A stretch of 51,430 bases of DNA, from NCBI GenBank assembly GCA_964607245.1, contig CAZSIB010000009.1, positions 1 to 51,430 on the forward strand, read 5' to 3'. Both the position numbers and the translations under genes were made by a program. Positions 7,388-17,038 of the stretch are shown here, one piece after another. Under the pieces are notes generated by a model that worked only from the letters and a program-made list of their open reading frames with translations, made no database searches and was not told where the DNA came from. Numbering within the stretch: the first letter of the stretch is position 1; each line of letters starts with the position of its first letter. This DNA comes from CAZLPZ01 sp964607245 (GTDB lineage Bacteria; Pseudomonadota; Alphaproteobacteria; Micavibrionales; Micavibrionaceae).

Positions 7388-8179
7388 TTAATCGATTTTA
7401 AATGTGGCCGAGACGTTGACTTGTGTCCGTGCTTCGCCCGCTTGGATAGACGGGACAGGCATCGCTTCTGCTGCTGACATCGCCAACATTTTCTTTTCCA
7501 TCATGTCGTGTCGCGCATACATCGGCATGGGTTGCGCGTACCCTTCCGATACGGTCATCAGATGTCCAAGACGCGCGCCCGCGGCCGTGACCATGTTATT
7601 CGCCTTGTTTTTTGCGTTGGCGACGGCTTCGGTTAGGCAGTCATTATGCAGTTTGTTTTGAAGTTCTTCGGAAAGCATGAGTTGGAATCCACCCACTTCG
7701 GCGATGCCGATTTCACCCGCTTTTGCAATGATATCTCCAAGTTTATCGATGGAGCTTGTTTTGATTGAAAGCCCAAGGCGGGCTTGATAGCCTCTGAGGA
7801 CATTTTTTCCTTCTTTTTCAGGGTGAGGTTGTACCCATTCAAAAAGCGGATTCACGCTATAATCTGAGGTTTGGATGGTCAGATCAGACAGGTTCATGGA
7901 TTTTACGGCCGTGTTTAATTTTTGGTATTGATCCATGACATAGCGTGAGGCTTCTTGGACGCTCTTTGGGTGTTGGTAGGTTGCCGTCGCGGTAATGAGG
8001 CCGCGGTCTGGTGTGGATGTCCGTGAACATTCACCCGTCACCGTGATATAACGCGGATCTTCCCGTGCCGGGGGCGGTGGCGGAACGGGCATGATTTTGC
8101 TTGAATCCGTGCTCGTCGCCATGACATAGCCCGAAACCAATAAAACGGCAGCAAGGGTGGGAAGAATATAACGGCGCAT
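7388..8179 (-). CDS. Periplasmic SIMPL (DUF541) domain protein
   Basis: A 263-residue exported protein. Residues 1-21 form a signal peptide (MRRYILPTLAAVLLVSGYVMA), followed by a Pro-rich linker (PVPPPPPAR). The SIMPL domain begins at about 44 with ITVTGECS and ends with TQVNVSATFKID. The central QTSDYSVNPLFEW and GYQARLGLSI match the family, whose members are periplasmic or surface proteins often linked to oxidative stress; the biochemical role is unknown. A Met-rich stretch (QPMPMYARHDMMEKKMLAM, about 218-236) is notable and might bind metal, but that is speculation. AAGGAG lies 6 bases before the ATG. Confidence 0.85.
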   Translation of the reverse strand: MRRYILPTLAAVLLVSGYVMATSTDSSKIMPVPPPPPAREDPRYITVTGECSRTSTPDRGLITATATYQHPKSVQEASRYVMDQYQKLNTAVKSMNLSDLTIQTSDYSVNPLFEWVQPHPEKEGKNVLRGYQARLGLSIKTSSIDKLGDIIAKAGEIGIAEVGGFQLMLSEELQNKLHNDCLTEAVANAKNKANNMVTAAGARLGHLMTVSEGYAQPMPMYARHDMMEKKMLAMSAAEAMPVPSIQAGEARTQVNVSATFKID

Positions 8180-8317
8180 GGTGGGCTCCTTTTTGACCTA
8201 GGAAAGAACGAACAAGCGGCATCATACAAGAGATCGAGCTTGTGCGACAAGTCACCCGTTGCCGCAGGGGAAAAATCGTTTTATAGATCCTTGAATAAGG
8301 TAATAAAGGAAAATCTT

Positions 8318-9382
8318 ATGTCACTTATGGCCCGACTGCAGCAAATGAAATCCCGTTATGACGAGGTCTCGGCATTGATGGGGGCAGGGAATTTGTCGGG
8401 GGATCAGTTCCAGAAATATGCGCGCGAGTTTGCCGAGCTTGAGCCCTTGGCAGCGCTTGCAACGCGCTATAATCAAGCACTGCGGGATAAAAAAAACTTG
8501 GAAGAAATGGCGCTTGATCCGGATCTGGGGGCCGATGCCGCGCGCGAATTATACGATTTAAATGGGCGTTTGATTATTCTTGAGGATGAAATTCGCCTGG
8601 CCTTGATCCCGAAAGATGAAAATGACACGCGGAACGCAATCCTTGAAATCCGTGCGGGGACGGGGGGAGATGAGGCTGCGCTCTTTGCCGGAGATTTGTT
8701 CGCGATGTATCGCGGATATGCCGCATCCCAAGGTTGGGGATTTGAAATTATGGATATATCTGAAAGTGACCTTGGGGGATTAAAAGAAGTTATTGTTGAA
8801 ATTACCGGCCAGAATGTTTTCCAGCGGCTAAAGTTTGAGTCCGGGGTGCACCGGGTTCAGCGCGTGCCCAAAACCGAAAGTTCGGGGCGGGTTCATACTT
8901 CGGCAGCAACGGTGGCTGTCATGCCCGAGGCGGAAGATGTCGAAATTGACATCAACGAGGGCGATTTACGTGTCGACACATTTCGGGCGCAAGGGGCAGG
9001 CGGGCAGCATGTGAACAAGACAGAAAGCGCCATTCGTATTACACATATTCCAACAGGAATTGTTGTTCAGGTCCAGGATGAACGCTCCCAGCATAAAAAC
9101 CGTGCAAAAGCCATGCGGATGCTCAAAACCCGGATGCTCGATGCGCGTCAATCGGCGGTGAACCGCGAACGGGCCGAGGCGAGGCGCGAACAAGTGGGAT
9201 CGGGAGATCGGTCGGAACGTATTCGCACCTATAATTTCCCGCAAACCCGCGTGACAGATCACCGGATCAATTTAACGCTTCATTCTTTACCAGAAGTGAT
9301 GCGCGGGACAGGATTAGATGAAATTATCACGGCCTTGCTGACTGAAGAAAATGCAAAAAAATTAACCAATTTAGGCTTATAA
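8318..9382 (+). CDS. prfA: Peptide chain release factor 1
   Basis: A 354-residue class I release factor that reads UAA and UAG and triggers peptide release. The GGQ catalytic motif is at 228-230, inside TFRAQGAGGQHVNKTESA; DTF rather than DTY, and the HTSAATVAV segment upstream, mark RF1 rather than RF2. The frame is open from 8240, but the ATG at 8318 has AAAGGA 7 bases before it and gives the normal RF1 N-terminus (MSLMARLQQ). The usual partner prmC, which methylates the GGQ glutamine, is not next to it; lptD follows instead. SIMPL and AlgH diverge from it. Confidence 0.95.
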   Translation: MSLMARLQQMKSRYDEVSALMGAGNLSGDQFQKYAREFAELEPLAALATRYNQALRDKKNLEEMALDPDLGADAARELYDLNGRLIILEDEIRLALIPKDENDTRNAILEIRAGTGGDEAALFAGDLFAMYRGYAASQGWGFEIMDISESDLGGLKEVIVEITGQNVFQRLKFESGVHRVQRVPKTESSGRVHTSAATVAVMPEAEDVEIDINEGDLRVDTFRAQGAGGQHVNKTESAIRITHIPTGIVVQVQDERSQHKNRAKAMRMLKTRMLDARQSAVNRERAEARREQVGSGDRSERIRTYNFPQTRVTDHRINLTLHSLPEVMRGTGLDEIITALLTEENAKKLTNLGL

Positions 9383-9468
9383 ATGAAAGCCTTGCCCTCT
9401 GTTGTTCTTCTATCGGATGCGCTAGGGTAGGGGGCTGGTCGGACGTCCTGACCGGTCTGGTTTTATTC

Positions 9469-11766
9469 TTGTGCGCTCTCATTATGGTTTTATTCGGTAT
9501 TGCGTTGATGCGGCGGTTGCTGGCGTGTGGAGGGATAATCCTCCTTGTCAGCTCACCGGCCTATGCAGATCTGCCCATCACACCGCGCACGGAACTGACA
9601 GCTGAGAACCTTCCCGTCCATTTTACGGCGGATGAACTGACCCATGATGACGTCAATCAAAATGTCACTGCGCTTGGTCATGTCGAATTTTTACATCAGG
9701 GGCGGATTTTGCGCGCAGATGCCGTGCGTTATGATTTGATCCAAGAGATTGTGACGGCGCATGGACATGTCACATTAACTGAAACAAACGGGGATGTGCA
9801 TCAAGCTGACCGCTTGGAACTGACACGTGATATGCGTGATGGGTTTGTCGAGGCGTTACAATCAACCCTCGCCGATGGATCGCGGTTTACGGCCAAAGAA
9901 GGAAAACGCAAGAATGGCCGCGTCATCGTCATGAAAGATGCAACCTATACCCCGTGTCTGCCGTGCCAGGATCACCCGGAAAAGCCCCCTTTATGGGGGC
10001 TCCGCGCCGCCACCGTCACACATGACAATGTGGACAAGACGGTTGTGTACCAAAATGCCCGTTTCGAAGTGTCGGGTGTTCCCATCGCGTATACGCCTTA
10101 CTTTTCTCATCCGGATGGAACAATCTCACAAAAAAGCGGGTTTCTGTCCCCCAGTTTTAAGTTGGATAGCCAAAACGGGACAAGCGTTGGAGGGCAGTAT
10201 TACTGGGCCCTATCACCTTCTGAGGATGCCACATTCGGGGCCGAGCTTTATACAGGGCAGGCGCCGCGGGTGATGGGTGAATATCGATCGCGGAATGATC
10301 GCTCTCAGTTGGAACTTGCGGCGTCCACAACCTATTCCGAACGTAAAGACAAAATTGGAACGCAGACGGTCACCGTTGATCCTGAGGTTCGCGGGCATTT
10401 GGCGGCCAAGGGCCGGTGGGATATGAATGAGCTGTGGCGCAGTGGGATCAACTTGAATATCGCCTCTGATTCCCAATATTTCCGTCAATATGATTTAACG
10501 ACCGCAGATGTGATCGATAATCAAATCTATGCCGAACGTTTTTCCGGGCGTAACTATGCCGCTATTCGCGCACTCGAATTTGAAGATTTACGGACGTCCG
10601 AACGGCGTGCGGATCAGCCAAATATTCTACCCGAGGGGGAGGCTAGTTTTTATGGCGACCCAGGAGAGATTTTGGGCGGACGGTGGCATTTCGATGGATC
10701 GGTCCTGGGGTTAGAACGTAGCGGAAGTGGGGATGATGTCGGGCGCGTCTCATCCACTTTGGCCTGGCAACGGAAAGATGTTCTTCCCTTTGGGGTGGTG
10801 ACGAGTGTTGATGCGAGTGTCCGCGGAGATGTTTATCATGCATTTGATCGTGATTCTGAGGATACAAGTCCGGCGGATAAAACAAAGACTCGTCTTTTCC
10901 CGCTGGTGAATGCGACGGCGCGGTACCCGCTGGTCAAGCCGATGCGCACGGTAGATGTGTTATTCGAACCGATTGCATCTGTCACGTTTGTCACCAATCA
11001 GGATGAAGATGACAGCATCACCAATGAAGACTCTCAAGATATACAGCTTGATGCCAGTAACTTATTTGAAGCGAATCGTTTCCCAGGATTGGACCGCGTC
11101 GAAGATTTATCGCGTGCAACCTATGGCGGTCGCCTGGCCTTCCAAGCAGAAAATGGGTCAGATGCGGAGTTATTCTTGGGTCAAAGTTATCGGTTTCAAG
11201 ACGATGACAATCCATTTCCCGAGAATTCGGGCCTGGCCACACAACAATCCGATATCGTCGGGCGGTTAAAATTAGCCTATCAAGGATGGACCAATTTAGA
11301 TTACGGGTTCCAATTGGGAAACGAGGATTTTGAGTCCGTACGACATGAACTCGATTACGGCTTGACCCTTGATAAATGGACGTTCAATGCGCGGTATTTA
11401 TACGCAAAATCCATCGAAGGGATTGGTGTTTCCGATCGCCGCCAACAAATCCAGGGGTATGGCACGTATCGTCTCTCCGACACATGGCGCCTTAATGCTG
11501 GGGCGAATTATGATCTGGGGCTCGATGATGGGTTACGCAAGGCCCTTATCGGGGTCGATTATTTGGGGCAATGTGTGACCCTGTCGGCGACAGCCCAGCG
11601 TAATCTGACAGACGAGGCAACCGGGGAAAGTAATATGGAGCTCATGCTGCGCTTGGGCCTGAAAAATCTTGGAGAATTCCAAACATCTGGAATTTCGCTG
11701 GGGTCAACCGGGGATTCAGATCGAACGAAAGAAGATCTGTTGAAAGGTCTGCCCGTTTCGCCTTAA
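9469..11766 (+). CDS. lptD: LPS-assembly outer membrane protein LptD
   Basis: A 765-residue protein with an export signal (about residues 14-33, MRRLLACGGIILLVSSPAYA), then an OstA/LptA-like periplasmic domain (FTADELTHDDVNQNVTALG, then VRYDLIQE) and a large C-terminal beta-barrel. CLPC near 162 followed by PPLWGLRA is the conserved N-terminal cysteine segment; a further Cys lies late in the barrel (LGQCVTLS). LptD with LptE inserts lipopolysaccharide into the outer leaflet. The GTG at 9469 has no good ribosome-binding site; ATGs at 9484 or 9508 are real alternatives and would leave a more typical signal peptide. surA, pdxA and ksgA, common neighbours, are absent. Confidence 0.92.
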   Translation: MCALIMVLFGIALMRRLLACGGIILLVSSPAYADLPITPRTELTAENLPVHFTADELTHDDVNQNVTALGHVEFLHQGRILRADAVRYDLIQEIVTAHGHVTLTETNGDVHQADRLELTRDMRDGFVEALQSTLADGSRFTAKEGKRKNGRVIVMKDATYTPCLPCQDHPEKPPLWGLRAATVTHDNVDKTVVYQNARFEVSGVPIAYTPYFSHPDGTISQKSGFLSPSFKLDSQNGTSVGGQYYWALSPSEDATFGAELYTGQAPRVMGEYRSRNDRSQLELAASTTYSERKDKIGTQTVTVDPEVRGHLAAKGRWDMNELWRSGINLNIASDSQYFRQYDLTTADVIDNQIYAERFSGRNYAAIRALEFEDLRTSERRADQPNILPEGEASFYGDPGEILGGRWHFDGSVLGLERSGSGDDVGRVSSTLAWQRKDVLPFGVVTSVDASVRGDVYHAFDRDSEDTSPADKTKTRLFPLVNATARYPLVKPMRTVDVLFEPIASVTFVTNQDEDDSITNEDSQDIQLDASNLFEANRFPGLDRVEDLSRATYGGRLAFQAENGSDAELFLGQSYRFQDDDNPFPENSGLATQQSDIVGRLKLAYQGWTNLDYGFQLGNEDFESVRHELDYGLTLDKWTFNARYLYAKSIEGIGVSDRRQQIQGYGTYRLSDTWRLNAGANYDLGLDDGLRKALIGVDYLGQCVTLSATAQRNLTDEATGESNMELMLRLGLKNLGEFQTSGISLGSTGDSDRTKEDLLKGLPVSP

Positions 11767-11811
11767 TATAGGGCACGTTTTAAAACCTGATTTCAGGAAT
11801 CATATCCGAAT

Positions 11812-12552
11812 ATGTCGTTGCTACGTTACGATCCACAAAGCCGTTATCGGCACCGTTCGCAACAGCGCGTGTCACTGATGATTGGACTTGCGCTCATGGG
11901 GATTGTATCGGGAGGCGTAGGGTATAGCATTGGGTATCAGGCCGTGCGGATGGACCGGTCATCGCTTGAAAGCGATATGATCGCGATGACGGCTGAACGG
12001 GACCGGTTACAAAAAACAGTTACGCGCCTGATGGCCGACAGCCATAGTGCGAATGTCAAATATCAACAAATTGAAGAAAAATTTCAAAGTGAGTTGCCGC
12101 AAGAGGGCCCGTTAAAAGAGATCGTCGGACAGATTCGTGGCCAACTCGACGCCGGTGTTGCACCGGAACGATTGGCAGACCTGATCCGAACCCTCAGCCC
12201 GCCAAAGAATTGCACAGATCCAGAAACCCGGCGCTTTATTGTCCAAACAACAAAAAATAAAGTCAGTGATAACACCCTGATGCTGGCGGAGGGCGCTATC
12301 CGGATTAAGGCCAGTGGATCATCCGCACGCAACAAGCAAGGTGGTGAAGAGGCGTGGTATGACCCTTCCCAACCTGTGACGCTGGATTTTTCTTGGGGCG
12401 ATAAAACATCAGGCGATCAAACGATGCAGCGGAAGAATAACTTGCCGATTTCTCAGGTTATTCAAGTGAACGGGCGCGAATATCGCATGACCTTTTCCGA
12501 AGGTGCAAAATCGTTCTTGAAGGTCGCGTTTGATAGTTGTGATCAGAACTAA
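11812..12552 (+). CDS. Membrane-anchored coiled-coil protein, function unknown
   Basis: A 246-residue protein with one N-terminal membrane helix (about 21-45, VSLMIGLALMGIVSGGVGYSIG), so it is probably a type II inner-membrane protein facing the periplasm. The next stretch (about 49-100) is rich in charged heptads (DMIAMTAERDRLQKTVTRLM) and likely forms a coiled coil. The C-terminal domain (about 130-246) has two Cys (KNCTDP and FDSCDQN) that could form a disulphide. The layout resembles proteobacterial DUF6776-type proteins, but I am not certain of the family. It lies 45 bases after lptD, possibly co-transcribed. Confidence 0.75.
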   Translation: MSLLRYDPQSRYRHRSQQRVSLMIGLALMGIVSGGVGYSIGYQAVRMDRSSLESDMIAMTAERDRLQKTVTRLMADSHSANVKYQQIEEKFQSELPQEGPLKEIVGQIRGQLDAGVAPERLADLIRTLSPPKNCTDPETRRFIVQTTKNKVSDNTLMLAEGAIRIKASGSSARNKQGGEEAWYDPSQPVTLDFSWGDKTSGDQTMQRKNNLPISQVIQVNGREYRMTFSEGAKSFLKVAFDSCDQN

Positions 12553-12553
12553 A

Positions 12554-14434
12554 TTAAGGTTCGTTTGGCGCAAGAGCCGAGATCCCAGGGGCAAGCGTAT
12601 CATCAATTTTTAAATCAATTTTCACCGTATTATCACCAAATATTTTTGCGTTACGGCCTGCTGAAAGCAACCGCGCATTCACCGTGCCGTCATTTCTGCT
12701 TGTGATATCGAGCGTCGCGTGGCTAAAGGAAAAATCTTGCAAGACGTCACGCAAGGCTTTGCGTTGGGCGTTCCCTCCGGTAAGGAACATAGGATAAGTC
12801 TTGGGTGCATAGGAAAGCGTGCCGTCTTTGGCGGTTATCTTTGCCTCTGGGTCAATCAAAATATTATTTTGAACAAGCCGGAAGGGGATGTTTCCTGCGG
12901 CATTTCCGGTCATGACAAGGCCTTTGGTCCGCATCAGGTTTCCGAGAGCATCAAGAGAGACCGCCTCAAAAACTAGACGACCCGATCCGGTTTTTGTTTT
13001 TGATGAAAAGTCGAATCGGTCCATACGGACGCTACCGCCAAGCGACGTACCGGATAGACCGGCGAGGGTGATCGCGTCTGGTTTTTTAAGGAAATCTGCG
13101 CTGAATTGATCAAGACGCAAATCTTTCCAATTTATACTTGCTTGCCGTAAAGAGGATTCAAACTGGATTTGTGGTGGTGTGGTTGAAAAAATATTTTTTA
13201 TCTGTCCGCCGATACGCAGATCACCTTTTGTCAAGGTGAGGCCCTGACTTGCCAGATAAGGACCCAGAAAATCGTTGAGTGCCAAGACTGATACAGGAGA
13301 GGTTGGTAAATCTATTATGCAACCTATTTGCACGGTTTGACAGTGGAGATTCGCACTGATGATGGGTTTCGGGTTATCGCCGTAAAAGAAGACTCCCCCT
13401 TTTACTGGCCAGGACACAAGATCAGTAAAACTTTTTCCCTTGAGATCGATAATCGTTGAAAATTTTTGTTGCTTGGGCAACGGAAAGGATAAACCCATCG
13501 CGGTCGCAAGCTGGGCAGGACGATCACCAGAGAATTGTAATAGAGCCTGGCTTGCATTGTTATGATCCCCAATGCGCAAAGAGATATTTGTGTCGGGGAC
13601 TCCCGTAACCGCGGCATTGCCAATAATATTGATGCCGCGATTTTTCCCAGAGAGAGCCAAGGATATTTTATCAAGAGGAAGGCCTTTGATCCGCATGGCC
13701 CCTGCGACAAATTTCCCGTCTGCCAGTGTTGTTCCGGTATTATTTCCGTTCAACCGGAAATGCCCTTGGGCCCGGCTGATCATAAAAATTTTAGGAATAT
13801 CGATTTTTAATTCAGGAAGATCAATACTCGTCTCGTACTGACCTGAGGCAGTGATGCTGGATGCGATTTTGAGGGTGAGGGTAAAGTCCTTTTGTTCGCC
13901 CGTCAGGTTGATCAATGTACGTCGAAGGTTGCTTTCGTCTGTTGTCATGACAACAGACCCGGAAATATTCGGGTTAAAATCATCCCCAGCATAACTGATA
14001 TTCAGGTCTGTGATATCGATATTTTTGGCAGGGATTTGATCAGAAAAAGCGGCCCCCGCGCTAAAAAGCGCCAGATGCGGTAAGGCTTCGGCACTATAGA
14101 AAAGATCAGGACGTGTGATCGTCACGCTATGTGCACGGCCCGTAAAAAACCCAATCGGCGAATAATGCGCTTCGATTTTTTCAATCGTACTGATGGGATC
14201 GCGGGTGATGGGATCGGAATCGAGAACGATATCCTCGAGGATTAAATGAGAGAGGGTCAGTTCTTTGACCTTAAACGATGAGTTCGGATAGCCAAGATCT
14301 GAAAGCGTGGCATTCATCCGGGCGAGGACCGGAGCGGTGACATACCCGCGGATATCCAGGGCCTCGACCGCAAACCAAACAAGCAAGGCCAAAGCAAGAT
14401 AGCGCAGACGTAGAAAATGCAGCAAGCGTTTCAA
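12554..14434 (-). CDS. YdbH-like AsmA-superfamily envelope protein
   Basis: A 626-residue protein with one N-terminal membrane helix (about 8-24) and then a long series of beta strands, as in AsmA/TamB/YdbH proteins that bridge the periplasm and are implicated in phospholipid transport to the outer membrane. The C-terminal part fits YdbH best: GNAAGNIPFRLVQNNILIDP, GTLSYAP, ALRDVLQDFSFSHATLDI, and a final KIDLKIDD strand. The ATG overlaps the parE stop (ATGA, 14431-14434), so it is translated from the parE transcript. A YnbE/YdbL partner, which accompanies ydbH in E. coli, is not seen here. Confidence 0.75.
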   Translation of the reverse strand: MKRLLHFLRLRYLALALLVWFAVEALDIRGYVTAPVLARMNATLSDLGYPNSSFKVKELTLSHLILEDIVLDSDPITRDPISTIEKIEAHYSPIGFFTGRAHSVTITRPDLFYSAEALPHLALFSAGAAFSDQIPAKNIDITDLNISYAGDDFNPNISGSVVMTTDESNLRRTLINLTGEQKDFTLTLKIASSITASGQYETSIDLPELKIDIPKIFMISRAQGHFRLNGNNTGTTLADGKFVAGAMRIKGLPLDKISLALSGKNRGINIIGNAAVTGVPDTNISLRIGDHNNASQALLQFSGDRPAQLATAMGLSFPLPKQQKFSTIIDLKGKSFTDLVSWPVKGGVFFYGDNPKPIISANLHCQTVQIGCIIDLPTSPVSVLALNDFLGPYLASQGLTLTKGDLRIGGQIKNIFSTTPPQIQFESSLRQASINWKDLRLDQFSADFLKKPDAITLAGLSGTSLGGSVRMDRFDFSSKTKTGSGRLVFEAVSLDALGNLMRTKGLVMTGNAAGNIPFRLVQNNILIDPEAKITAKDGTLSYAPKTYPMFLTGGNAQRKALRDVLQDFSFSHATLDITSRNDGTVNARLLSAGRNAKIFGDNTVKIDLKIDDTLAPGISALAPNEP

Positions 14435-16446
14435 ATATCAATATCCCTTGCAAATTCGGCGCGTTCCTGGATAAACCGGAATCGCGCATCCGCGTTTTTA
14501 CCCATCAGCTCATCAACCAGCTCATCAACCGCGTGAATCGTATCGGGATCTGTTGTTAATGTATCCATCGCGGCCTTGGCCTGAGGAATAGTCACGCGGA
14601 CAAGTGTCCGGGTTGCTGGGTTCATGGTTGTTTCTTTTAATTGCGCCGCCGGCATTTCACCCAAGCCTTTAAATCGGCTGATATCCACTTTGGAACGGTT
14701 TTTGAACGTTGTTTCAAGGTGCCGGGCCTTGTCGGTGTCATTCATCGCATAAACAGTCTGCCCCCCGGCGCTTAAACGATAGAGCGGTGGCTGCGCGAGA
14801 TAGACATGGCCCTGTTCAACCGCCCCACGCATTTGAGTATAGAAAAAAGTCATGAGCAGGGAGGAGATATGCGCGCCGTCCACGTCGGCATCGGTCATGA
14901 TGATAATGCGTTCATACCGTAAATTGCTGGCCTTAAAATCTTTTCCCGCGCCGCACCCCAGGGCCAGAATGAGGTCCTGTATTTCCTGGTTCGCACGAAT
15001 TTTATCCGCCCCGGCGCTGACCACGTTTAATATTTTCCCACGCAAAGGAAGAATTGCCTGGGTCTCACGGTTGCGGCCTTGTTTTGCGGATCCACCGGCG
15101 CTGTCGCCTTCGACGATAAAAATTTCTGTGCCCTTGGCGTCTTGTCGTGCGCAGTCAGCGAGTTTTCCGGGTAAACGTAAACGGCGTGTCGCGCTTTTTC
15201 GCGCGGTCGATTTATCATCGCGCGCGCGCTGCCGTTCTTCGGCGCGTTCAATGAGGATTTGAAGAAGTTGCTTGCTTGCGGCCGTGTTTCCTGTCAACCA
15301 ATGATCAAAGTGATCTTTGATCGCAAGATCAACGAGGCGCACCGCTTCGGTTGAAGCCAGTTTATCCTTGGTTTGCCCTTGGAAGAGAGGGTTTTTAATG
15401 AACAGGGAGAGAACAATCGCCGCGTCACTTACAATATCATCGGCACTTAATAGACTCCCCCGTTTTTCGCCCACGCGTTCTGCGTATGATTTAAGAGCAC
15501 GGGCAAGCGCGGTGCGTAATCCCTGTTCATGTGTTCCGCCCTGGGGTGTCGGGATCGTGTTGCAATATGACGATATAAATCCGTTGCCCTCATCCGCGGG
15601 CCAGGCAATCGCGGCCTCGATCCGTCCCATCTTTTCAGGCAAATCGGCCGACACATAAAAGGATTGCGGAGTCAGCGTTAGCTGATCTTTCAGCGTCACG
15701 TTGAGATAATCAAGAAGCCCCGCTGGGAAATGAAAACTGTCTTGATCGGGGATATTTACCGCCGTTGCGAGCGATGTCGGGCAGGCCCAATGGATGGTCA
15801 CACCACGATAAAGATACGCCTTGGACCGCGCCAAACGATAAATCCAATCGGCGTGGAGTCGCGCCTCGGGGCCAAAAATATCGGGGTCTGGATGAAAACA
15901 GACCGTCGTGCCGCGGGATTTTGTGGGACCAACCGTTTGTAATTTACTGGTGACAAGGCCCCGCGCATAGCTTTGGCGGTAAAGGGTTTTATCTCGCGCG
16001 ACCTCAACCCACATGTGGTCGGAGAGCGCATTCACGACCGAGATTCCAACCCCGTGCAAACCCCCGGATGTTTCATACGCTTTGTCCGAAAACTTACCGC
16101 CCGAATGGAGCGTTGTTAAAATTACTTCAAGTGCTGATTGTTTAGGGTATTTCGGGTGCGGATCAACGGGAATCCCGCGTCCATTATCACGAATTAAAAG
16201 AGACCCATCGTCTTCGAGTTCAATGTCAATTTGATCACAGTGGCCTGCCACGGCCTCATCCATACTATTGTCCAGGATTTCACTCACCAGGTGATGAAGC
16301 GCGCGTTCATCCGTTCCGCCGATATACATCCCGGGGCGGCGACGCACAGGCTCTAATCCTTCAAGAACCTCGATGGACGTGGCGTCATAGGCCTGTGTTG
16401 GGCTGGACGTTGGTTTTTTTTGTTTCGCAGAAAACAGGTCAGACAT
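14431..16446 (-). CDS. parE: DNA topoisomerase IV subunit B
   Basis: A 671-residue type IIA topoisomerase ATPase subunit. GHKL motifs are in place: DNSMDEA near 59, DNGRGIP (87-93), and GGLHGVG near 128; the transducer follows, then the TOPRIM motif EGDSAGG beginning at 446 and DADVDGAH near 520. The length is about 130 residues shorter than GyrB because the GyrB-specific insert is absent. The ending PATRTLVRV with ELMGKNADARFRFIQ supports ParE. It separates linked daughter chromosomes together with ParC, which is not in the window. The YdbH-like gene follows with a 4-base overlap. Confidence 0.93.
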   Translation of the reverse strand: MSDLFSAKQKKPTSSPTQAYDATSIEVLEGLEPVRRRPGMYIGGTDERALHHLVSEILDNSMDEAVAGHCDQIDIELEDDGSLLIRDNGRGIPVDPHPKYPKQSALEVILTTLHSGGKFSDKAYETSGGLHGVGISVVNALSDHMWVEVARDKTLYRQSYARGLVTSKLQTVGPTKSRGTTVCFHPDPDIFGPEARLHADWIYRLARSKAYLYRGVTIHWACPTSLATAVNIPDQDSFHFPAGLLDYLNVTLKDQLTLTPQSFYVSADLPEKMGRIEAAIAWPADEGNGFISSYCNTIPTPQGGTHEQGLRTALARALKSYAERVGEKRGSLLSADDIVSDAAIVLSLFIKNPLFQGQTKDKLASTEAVRLVDLAIKDHFDHWLTGNTAASKQLLQILIERAEERQRARDDKSTARKSATRRLRLPGKLADCARQDAKGTEIFIVEGDSAGGSAKQGRNRETQAILPLRGKILNVVSAGADKIRANQEIQDLILALGCGAGKDFKASNLRYERIIIMTDADVDGAHISSLLMTFFYTQMRGAVEQGHVYLAQPPLYRLSAGGQTVYAMNDTDKARHLETTFKNRSKVDISRFKGLGEMPAAQLKETTMNPATRTLVRVTIPQAKAAMDTLTTDPDTIHAVDELVDELMGKNADARFRFIQERAEFARDIDI

Positions 16447-16618
16447 AAGATGATTGTATCGATCAGGGTTAGGGGGTGGGGGTAAACCTGGGCCTTAGGC
16501 TAGGGGCTGTTTTCAGGGCTGGCAAGTCCTGATCGCGCCGTGTGACTGAAAAGATTGACAGGAGAGGTAAAATACCCAGAAGATAGGAGTCGCATTAAAA
16601 TTTACAGAAAATAAAGCT

Positions 16619-17038
16619 ATGACATCTGAACCCCTTCCATCCGATCCCCTTCCATCCGATCCACCTGTTATTGAAACCATCACGGCCGAGGCCGATGCAA
16701 ACCCCGGGGGAGATATTTTCGGGGGGTGGGTCTTGGCCCAAATGGATCTCGCGGGCGGAATTCGCGCCTATACCTATGTTGGGGGGCGGGTGGTGACGGC
16801 GGGCGCGACGGATATTTTCTTTAAAAAACCTATCTTTATCGCTGAAAAGTTAAGGTTTTATGCCGAGATTGCCCGCGTGGGGCGCACGTCAATCACCATG
16901 AAAATAGATGTATGGCGGGCGCCGCGCGACAATACGGCCTTTGAAAAGGTCGCGGGAGGTGTTTATACTTTCGTCGCGGTTGATCAACAGAATCAACCTT
17001 TACCCATTTCTCACCTTGAAACACCCTCTGCCGCATGA
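16619..17038 (+). CDS. Acyl-CoA thioesterase, YciA-type hot-dog fold
   Basis: A 139-residue hot-dog protein. The family signature NPGGDIFGGWVLAQMDLAGG (28-47) carries the catalytic region, followed by GRVVTAGATDIFFKKPI. It would hydrolyse acyl-CoA to free acid and CoA in the cytoplasm. YciA normally has VAVD where this has AGATD, so substrate choice may differ. The N-terminus carries a short tandem duplication: CCCCTTCCATCCGAT occurs twice in a row at about 16630-16660, giving the peptide repeat PLPSD. The stop overlaps the next start (ATGA, 17035-17038). Confidence 0.85.
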   Translation: MTSEPLPSDPLPSDPPVIETITAEADANPGGDIFGGWVLAQMDLAGGIRAYTYVGGRVVTAGATDIFFKKPIFIAEKLRFYAEIARVGRTSITMKIDVWRAPRDNTAFEKVAGGVYTFVAVDQQNQPLPISHLETPSAA

